The translations under genes were made by a program, and so were the position numbers. Positions 58,501 through 64,000 of a DNA stretch of 64,000 nucleotides are shown in pieces. This DNA comes from Methylophilaceae bacterium (GTDB lineage: Bacteria; Pseudomonadota; Gammaproteobacteria; Burkholderiales; Methylophilaceae): contig CAJPFK010000038.1 in NCBI GenBank assembly GCA_905339275.1, positions 186,001 to 250,000 of the forward strand, read 5' to 3'. The notes under the pieces were generated by a model. It ran no database searches and was not told the DNA's origin. It saw nothing but the letters and a program-made list of their open reading frames with translations. Positions within the stretch are counted from its first letter, which is position 1. Each line of letters opens with the position of its first letter.

Positions 58501-60584
58501 GCTCGACCTCCAATAAGACTAGTAACACGTATGGTTTTTGAATCCGGGAGTTCATCATGCGAAAGCACGCGCAGATGAGGAATGGCACGGCGAAGGAATT
58601 TCGCCAGTACCGCACGTAGAGGCGCTGGCACCAGCAGTACCGGTGTCATGCCCATTTGTTCCTGTTGTTTTGCCGCACGCTCGGTCTGCGTCGCCAGGGT
58701 TTCGGCCAGGCCCGGCTCTATGGCGGCACTTTCTGCGGAACCGGCTTGCATGGCCTGCAGCAGCAGGTTTTCCAGATGGTGATCGAAGGTCATGACTGAA
58801 ACTTCGTTACCCTCGGGGAACAACTGCTGGACAATGGCGCGACCCAGTTGCACGCGGACAACGGCGGTCAGGTCTGCGGCGTCCTGCATGCGCGGCGCGT
58901 ATTCGGAAAGCGTCTCGATGATGGTGCGCATGTCTCGGATATGGACGCCTTCTATCAGAAGGTTCTGCAACACCTTCTGCACGGTGGACAACGGCATGGT
59001 TTTCGGCACAAGCTCTTCGATCAGCTTGGGCGACTCCTTGGCAAGATGGTCCAGCAACTGCTGCACCTCCTGGCGCCCGAGCAACTCGGCAGCATGCTGG
59101 CCGATCACGTGATTCAGGTGCGTGGCAATCACCGTGCTGGCATCAACCACGGTATAGCCCATGCCTTGCGCCTGTTCGCGCAATTCACCGTCAATCCAGA
59201 TTGCAGGCAAGCCGAACGCCGGATCCTTGGTCTGGGTGCCGGGCAATGTACCGGCCACCATGCCGGGGTCGATAGCGAGGAATTGACCGTTCTGTGCTTC
59301 GCCGCCGGCAATCTCCACACCCTTCATGGTGATGCGATAAGATGCGGGCTTGAGTTCCAGATTGTCGCGTATATGCACCGGCGGCGTCAGGAAACCGACT
59401 TCCTGCGCGAATTTCTTGCGGATGCCTTTGATGCGCTTGAGCAGGTCGCCGCCCTGATTCTTGTCAACCAGTGAAATCAGGCGGTAACCGACCTCCAGCC
59501 CCAGCACATCAACCGGCACGACATCGTTCCAGCTGGCTTCCTCGGTTTCGGCAATGACGACAGGCGCCTCTTCTTCAATCCCTTTCTGCCGGGCAGCCGC
59601 TTTATGATGCTCGGCAACGAAATAGGCGGCGGCCGCAATTAAAATAGCCAATGTCAGGAAAGCAAAATTAGGCATGCCGGGAATGATGCCCATGCCGCCG
59701 AGAATACCAGCGGCAATATAGAGAATGCGGGGATTGGAGAACAACTGGGTGACCAGTTGTCCACCGATGTTCTGCTCGTTCGCGACCCGGGATACGACAA
59801 CACCGGCCGCAGTGGAGATAATCAATGAAGGAATCTGCGCTACCAGGCCGTCGCCGATAGCCAACAGGGTGTAGTTCTTCACTGCGGTATCAAACGCTAG
59901 GTCATGCTGCACCATGCCAACGATCAGGCCGCCGACGATATTGATGATCGTGACGAGAATACCGGCAATCGCATCGCCGCGCACATATTTACTGGCACCG
60001 TCCATGGCGCCATAGAATTCCGATTCCTGGGCAATTTCCGTACGGCGCTGGCGCGCGTCGTCTTCGCCGATCAGGCCTGCATTCAGGTCGGCATCGATCG
60101 CCATCTGCTTGCCTGGCATCGCATCCAGAGTAAAGCGCGCACCGACTTCAGCAATACGGCCCGCACCCTTGGTCACGACAATGAAATTGATGATGGTGAG
60201 AATGACGAACACCACGATACCTACCGTGTAATTGCCGCCGATCAGGAAGTGACCAAAGGCCTCGATCACCTTGCCGGCGGCATCAGGGCCGGTATGCCCC
60301 TCCGTCAGGACAACCCGGGTCGATGCCACGTTGAGTGAAAGACGCAGCATGGTCGTAACGAGAAGAACGATAGGAAACGCGATGAAATCAAGCGGCTTGG
60401 AAGTATTCAGGCTGATCAGCAGTACGATGATGGACAGCGCGATATTGAAACTGAACAGCACATCCAGGGCAATTGCCGGCAGGGGCAATATCATCATCGC
60501 CAGCAGCATGACGATAATCAGCGGCGCAGCCGCTGCGGTGCTGGTGGAAGCGTTCATCCAGCTTGGGAGCTTCAGGCCGTTCAT
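58497..60584 (-). CDS. flhA: Flagellar export apparatus protein FlhA
   Basis: 695 residues: eight membrane segments in the first about 330 residues, with the FHIPEP-family loop (VVTKGAGRIAEVGARFTLDAMPGKQMAIDADLNAG), and a large cytoplasmic domain that receives chaperone-substrate complexes. Length is normal. Overlaps both flhB and flhF by 4 bp, so flhB-flhA-flhF is translationally coupled. Confidence 0.96.
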   Translation of the reverse strand: MNGLKLPSWMNASTSTAAAAPLIIVMLLAMMILPLPAIALDVLFSFNIALSIIVLLISLNTSKPLDFIAFPIVLLVTTMLRLSLNVASTRVVLTEGHTGPDAAGKVIEAFGHFLIGGNYTVGIVVFVILTIINFIVVTKGAGRIAEVGARFTLDAMPGKQMAIDADLNAGLIGEDDARQRRTEIAQESEFYGAMDGASKYVRGDAIAGILVTIINIVGGLIVGMVQHDLAFDTAVKNYTLLAIGDGLVAQIPSLIISTAAGVVVSRVANEQNIGGQLVTQLFSNPRILYIAAGILGGMGIIPGMPNFAFLTLAILIAAAAYFVAEHHKAAARQKGIEEEAPVVIAETEEASWNDVVPVDVLGLEVGYRLISLVDKNQGGDLLKRIKGIRKKFAQEVGFLTPPVHIRDNLELKPASYRITMKGVEIAGGEAQNGQFLAIDPGMVAGTLPGTQTKDPAFGLPAIWIDGELREQAQGMGYTVVDASTVIATHLNHVIGQHAAELLGRQEVQQLLDHLAKESPKLIEELVPKTMPLSTVQKVLQNLLIEGVHIRDMRTIIETLSEYAPRMQDAADLTAVVRVQLGRAIVQQLFPEGNEVSVMTFDHHLENLLLQAMQAGSAESAAIEPGLAETLATQTERAAKQQEQMGMTPVLLVPAPLRAVLAKFLRRAIPHLRVLSHDELPDSKTIRVTSLIGGRA

Positions 60585-61741
60585 GCGGCAGCCCCCGTCA
60601 TGCCGGCTTCGCTATGCGGATCGAGCGCATCGGGCACTTCCAGCGCAGCAGGCTGCACAGGCCGCAAGCCGCCATCCTTGTTGAATACCCGCATCTGGTA
60701 AATATAGGCCAGGACTTCAGCAACCGCCGCATAAAGCGCTTCCGGGATGGCATCACCCAGCTCGGTATGTGCAAACAGCGCACGGGCCAGCTTCGGCGCC
60801 TCCAGTACGCTGACGTTGTGTTCTGCCGCGACCTCGCGAATCTTCAAGGCGATTGCATCGGCACCCTTGGCAACCACGACAGGGGCACGCATGCTGTCAT
60901 TGCGGTATTTGATGGCGACGGCATAGTGCGTCGGATTGGTAACGACGACATCGGCATTGGGGATTTCGGACATCATGCGGCGGCGTGCCATTTCACGCTG
61001 CTGTTGACGGACCCTGGCCTTGATTTCGGGGTTGCCTTCGGTTTCCTTGCTTTCCTGGCGGATATCCTGTTTGGTCATCTTCAGCTTGTTGGCATAGCTC
61101 CATAGCTGGAACGGCACATCGATTGCCGCGATCAGCACCAGCGCGCCGGCGATGGACAGCATGGTAATGATGATGAGATAAACCACCTGCTTGATTCCCT
61201 CGTGCAGCGGTTGCAGCGGCAATGCCATGACTTCATCGATTTCAGCCGACACCACAAAAAAGGCCACGGTACCGACCAGGGTGGCTTTGGCAATCGCCTT
61301 GAAGAACTCCATCGCAGCATTCTTGGAAAACAGCCTCTTGATCCCGCTGATGGGGTTGAGTTTGCCGAACTTTGGTATCAGCGCCTTGGCGCTGAACAAC
61401 CAGCCGCCGAGCAGCACGGGCGAAGCGATGGCAACCAGCAAGACCAGCCCGATCAGGGGCAGGAATGCCCAGAGCAGATCGCCGAGATGCTGCGCAATAT
61501 TGACCAGCAGCAAGGTCGGCTCGAACACGAGATTGCGCGGCAGGGTCAGGCCCGCTGCCATGTTGGTCTTCAGCGCCTGCGTCAGGTGATTGCCTGAAGC
61601 CCACATGGCCAGCAGCACGGTCAAGAGTACAGATACCGTTGCCAGCTCTTTCGAGCGGGGTACATCGCCCTCTTCGCGTGCTTTTTCAATACGCTTGGGC
61701 GTCGCCTGTTCTGTTTTCTCTAAATCGCTGTCTTCTGCCAT
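60581..61741 (-). CDS. flhB: Flagellar export apparatus protein FlhB
   Basis: 386 residues: four membrane segments and a cytoplasmic domain with the autocleavage site N-P-T-H in VVVTNPTHYAVAIKYRND, which switches export from hook to filament substrates. The N-terminus carries the usual EKTEQATPKRIEKAREEGDVPRSKEL. First gene of the flhB-flhA-flhF-flhG-fliA-motC-motD run. Confidence 0.96.
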   Translation of the reverse strand: MAEDSDLEKTEQATPKRIEKAREEGDVPRSKELATVSVLLTVLLAMWASGNHLTQALKTNMAAGLTLPRNLVFEPTLLLVNIAQHLGDLLWAFLPLIGLVLLVAIASPVLLGGWLFSAKALIPKFGKLNPISGIKRLFSKNAAMEFFKAIAKATLVGTVAFFVVSAEIDEVMALPLQPLHEGIKQVVYLIIITMLSIAGALVLIAAIDVPFQLWSYANKLKMTKQDIRQESKETEGNPEIKARVRQQQREMARRRMMSEIPNADVVVTNPTHYAVAIKYRNDSMRAPVVVAKGADAIALKIREVAAEHNVSVLEAPKLARALFAHTELGDAIPEALYAAVAEVLAYIYQMRVFNKDGGLRPVQPAALEVPDALDPHSEAGMTGAAA

Positions 61742-61881
61742 GCCAGCTCCAACTGTCTAAGACGATTGACGCATCAATCGACGGTGTTCTGTTGGAGCAA
61801 TTATTAATCTGGAAGACGAATTCGAATCGGGGGAATAAAAGGGTGAAAAGGGGTTTAATCAACAATCGAAGCTCAGCGGCA

Positions 61882-61934
61882 GGGCTGAGACTTTGCATAG
61901 CGGATCAGCCCATAACGTGAAAATCCCGTTATGA
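61882..61934 (-). terminator. Hairpins behind cheZ
   Basis: On the minus strand after cheZ, CAGCTCATAACG and CGTTATGGGCTG form a 12-bp stem with one G-T pair and a 9-base loop (about 61902-61934). A second perfect stem, CTCAGC/GCTGAG, follows (about 61873-61890). Neither is followed by a T tract, so this is at best a Rho-assisted terminator between cheYZ and flhB. The flhB promoter is not obvious in the rest of the 224-bp gap. Confidence 0.4.
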
Positions 61935-61965
61935 GCTGGGTGGATACAAGGAGTGAAAGGACGGC

Positions 61966-62625
61966 CTAAAACCCGAGACTATCCAGCAAATCATCGACTT
62001 GCGCCTGCCCGGTGATCGCCTCCGGATTTTTTTCCGGCGCGATTTGCGGGCCGTTCATCAGGCTGTCCGATTCTTTCTTGGCGGATGGATTGAAATCGAT
62101 CAGCACTTGTATCAGTTGCGTCTCCAGATCCTGGGCAAGTTCAGTGACACGCTTGATGACCTGGCCGGTGAGATCCTGGAAATCCTGCGCCATCATGATA
62201 TCCATCAGCAGTTCCTTCGACTGGTTGGCGTTGCTGGAAGCCTCATCCAGGAAAGCAATGGTCTTTCCAGCCAGCTGGTCATATTCGCTTTTCATCGAAG
62301 GCGTGCCCAGCATCTTCTGCCATTCGGCTTTCAGCGCCTGTGCATCCGTATCAATACTGGTCTGCAGCGGCAGCGCGACATCGGTCGCATTAAGCACGCG
62401 TTGCGCCGCCTGCTCGGTCATATGCACGACATAATTGAGACGGTCACGCGCATCCGGAATCTCCTGCGTAACCTCCTCCAGCGCCTTATCCAGCCCCAGG
62501 CCCCGCAGGCTGTCATGCAGTATGCGGGTCATGTAGCCGATGCGGGCAATGACTTCATCCTGGGCGCCGGAGATAGGCGGCGCAAGATCTGCGTTACTCA
62601 ACTGCGGTACGGGTTGTACTTGCAT
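61966..62625 (-). CDS. cheZ: CheY-P phosphatase CheZ
   Basis: 219 residues. Long helical hairpin with the catalytic region MMAQDFQDLTGQVIKRV (Asp/Gln pair) and the C-terminal CheY-binding peptide VDDLLDSLGF. It speeds dephosphorylation of CheY. It begins 1 bp after the cheY stop. Confidence 0.95.
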   Translation of the reverse strand: MQVQPVPQLSNADLAPPISGAQDEVIARIGYMTRILHDSLRGLGLDKALEEVTQEIPDARDRLNYVVHMTEQAAQRVLNATDVALPLQTSIDTDAQALKAEWQKMLGTPSMKSEYDQLAGKTIAFLDEASSNANQSKELLMDIMMAQDFQDLTGQVIKRVTELAQDLETQLIQVLIDFNPSAKKESDSLMNGPQIAPEKNPEAITGQAQVDDLLDSLGF

Positions 62626-62626
62626 A

Positions 62627-63016
62627 TTAAGCCCCTAGTTTTTCGAATATTTTGGAGAGCTTTTCATCCAGAGTGGCTGCAGTGAAAGGCTTGACCACGT
62701 ATCCATTGGCACCCGCCTGCGCGGCGGCAATGATGTTCTCCTTCTTCGCTTCCGCCGTCACCATCAGGACCGGCAAGGAGGCCAGCTTGGGGTCGGCGCG
62801 GATGTGTTGCAGCATGGTGAGCCCATCCATATTCGGCATGTTCCAGTCCGACACAACAAAGTCAAAACTTCCCGCCTGCAGCATGGAAAGCCCCATGGCG
62901 CCATCTTCCGCCTCCTCCACATTGGAGTAGCCCAGCTCTTTCAGCAGGTTTTTGACGATACGACGCATGGTTGAGAAATCATCAACCACAAGAAATTTTG
63001 TATTAGGATTTGCCAT
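62627..63016 (-). CDS. cheY: Chemotaxis response regulator CheY
   Basis: 129 residues from ATG 63016 ([13 protein letters not shown]); an in-frame ATG 22 codons earlier is not conserved. Acidic pair Asp12/Asp13, phosphoacceptor Asp57 in [11 protein letters not shown], Thr87 and Lys109 occupy the same positions as in E. coli CheY. It binds FliM to switch rotation. A sigma-28 promoter lies 87 bp upstream. Confidence 0.97.
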   Translation of the reverse strand: MANPNTKFLVVDDFSTMRRIVKNLLKELGYSNVEEAEDGAMGLSMLQAGSFDFVVSDWNMPNMDGLTMLQHIRADPKLASLPVLMVTAEAKKENIIAAAQAGANGYVVKPFTAATLDEKLSKIFEKLGA

Positions 63017-63102
63017 CTGTAACTCCGTAAAAATCTTGATATTCGTTCGATCATGCGGCAGCTTTGCCGGCCGCATCATCAATCATTCCGCTCTTACTCT
63101 CA

Positions 63103-63129
63103 TTATCGGCCGGACAGGCGAAACCTTAA
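63103..63129 (-). promoter_or_regulatory. Sigma-28 (FliA) promoter of cheYZ
   Basis: On the minus strand: TTAAGGTT (63129-63122), an 11-bp spacer, then a perfect GCCGATAA (63110-63103). The FliA consensus is TAAAGTTT-N11-GCCGATAA; spacing is exact and -35 matches 6 of 8. The cheY start is at 63016. Confidence 0.8.
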
Positions 63130-63179
63130 GCCCGAAATGCAGGGGTAAATACCCCGTTATGTCTGCTTTAGGGATGCCT

Positions 63180-64000
63180 TTAAACACGGAGTGCACGGCT
63201 GGTATCCTGCGCCAGGTAATGCAACACTCTCGCAGGCAGTTCGTTGAGCGGGAGCACTTCATGCACGCCGCCGCGCGCAATTGCTTCCTTGGGCATGCCG
63301 AACACTACGCAACTGTCTTCATCCTGCGAGAAATTATAGGCGCCTGCCTCACGCATTCTCAGCATACCGGCAGCACCGTCCTTGCCCATGCCGGTGAGTA
63401 TCACGCCAATGGCATTCTGGCCGGCATGCAGCGCGGCAGAATCGAACAACACATCGACCGAAGGCCTGTGACGATTCACCGGCGGGCCGTCATCCAGTTG
63501 CGTCATGTAGTTGGCCCCGCTCCTGGCAAGCAGCAGATGGGCATCGCCGGGAGCAATATAGGCATGGCCGGGCAAAATACGCTCACCGCCTTCGGCTTCC
63601 TTGACCGAGATTCTGCACAGCCCGTCAAGACGGTTGGCGAATGACCTGGTGAACCCGGCAGGCATATGCTGGGTAATCAGGATGCCGGGGCAATCCGACG
63701 GCATGTCGACGAGGAAAGCCTTGATTGCCTCGGTGCCGCCGGTCGAGGCACCCACGATAATCAGTTTCTCGCTACTGATCAGGCGGTTGCCAAGCGACGG
63801 CAAACCATGACTGCCGGCAGGCCTGGCACCAGCCACAGGTCTTGGCTGGATGCGTGCCTTGGCAGCGATGCGAATCTTATCCGTAATCATGTCGGTATAT
63901 TCGCGCATGCCATCTGCGATCGACATCTTGGGCTTGGTGACGAAATCGATGGCGCCCAGCTCCAGCGCACGCATGGTGACTTCCGAGCCTTTTTCCGTCA
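63180..64000 (-). CDS. cheB: Chemotaxis methylesterase CheB, partial (N-terminus off the right edge)
   Basis: The visible part starts in the late receiver domain ([24 protein letters not shown]), passes a linker, and contains the complete methylesterase domain with the Ser-His-Asp triad in [21 protein letters not shown] and [10 protein letters not shown]. It removes methyl groups from chemoreceptor glutamates and deamidates glutamines. Its frame is open to the last base. The 163-bp gap to cheY contains the cheYZ promoter, so cheYZ is at least partly transcribed separately. Confidence 0.95.
   Translation of the reverse strand, partial: TEKGSEVTMRALELGAIDFVTKPKMSIADGMREYTDMITDKIRIAAKARIQPRPVAGARPAGSHGLPSLGNRLISSEKLIIVGASTGGTEAIKAFLVDMPSDCPGILITQHMPAGFTRSFANRLDGLCRISVKEAEGGERILPGHAYIAPGDAHLLLARSGANYMTQLDDGPPVNRHRPSVDVLFDSAALHAGQNAIGVILTGMGKDGAAGMLRMREAGAYNFSQDEDSCVVFGMPKEAIARGGVHEVLPLNELPARVLHYLAQDTSRALRV

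Overview
The window reads as one contiguous chromosomal stretch of a betaproteobacterium, most likely a methylotroph of the Methylophilaceae. Two six-gene blocks match the order mxaR-mxaS-mxaA-mxaC-mxaK-mxaL (methanol dehydrogenase maturation). The rest follows betaproteobacterial gene orders: pyrG-kdsA-eno-ftsB, glyA-nrdR-ribD, fabA-fabB and flhB-flhA-flhF-flhG-fliA-motC-motD. The family assignment is inferred from gene content; no rRNA or methanol dehydrogenase structural gene lies in the window.

Layout. 1-7.9 kb: homoserine dehydrogenase (cut by the left edge), alanine transaminase, a Mth938-domain protein, UDP-glucose dehydrogenase, a membrane EAL protein and fabB/fabA. 8.1-13.5 kb: first mxaRSACKL cluster, plus strand. 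13.5-18.1 kb: ygfX and ygfZ, a broken TonB-dependent receptor behind a Fur box, a TlpA-like redoxin and a diguanylate cyclase. 18.1-24.6 kb: ftsB, eno, kdsA, pyrG, a tiny membrane protein behind an FNR box, and a methylthioribose salvage pair (mtnA plus a fuculose-aldolase-like gene). 24.6-34.5 kb: tatD, ribD, nrdR, glyA, an old yellow enzyme, iscX, two phosphohexomutases, a retropepsin-like protease and tRNA-Lys(CTT). 34.5-42.5 kb: an AT-richer accessory patch (XRE regulator, coiled-coil membrane protein), dodecin, a DUF123 protein, an NlpE-META lipoprotein, a phosphotransferase/P-loop fusion, a CSS-EAL phosphodiesterase and a DUF4010 transporter-like protein. 42.6-50.0 kb: second mxaRSACKL cluster, minus strand, with a flavin-reductase-like PPOX gene in front, a DUF1097 membrane gene behind and a divergent IclR regulator. 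50-54 kb: two further c-di-GMP proteins. 54-64 kb: flagellar/chemotaxis genes motD, motC, fliA, flhG, flhF, flhA, flhB, cheZ, cheY and cheB (cut by the right edge).

How the parts fit. The two mxa clusters encode a MoxR-type AAA+ ATPase with DUF58 and von Willebrand A partners, the machinery thought to load or mature periplasmic methanol dehydrogenase. Their promoter regions differ: direct repeats in front of copy 1, and IclR-type dyads in front of copy 2. This suggests separate regulation and possibly separate client enzymes. Five c-di-GMP proteins surround the flagellar block. One of them (EAL-HDOD) has a sigma-28-like promoter, and cheY has a very good one, which links motility and second-messenger genes through FliA.

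The strongest leads are the duplicated and rewired mxa cluster with its operator set, the MtnA-aldolase salvage pair, the class II FNR promoter on a 46-residue membrane protein, the receptor pseudogene fused to a Fur box, and an unassigned intrinsic terminator in the glyA upstream region that implies a small RNA.
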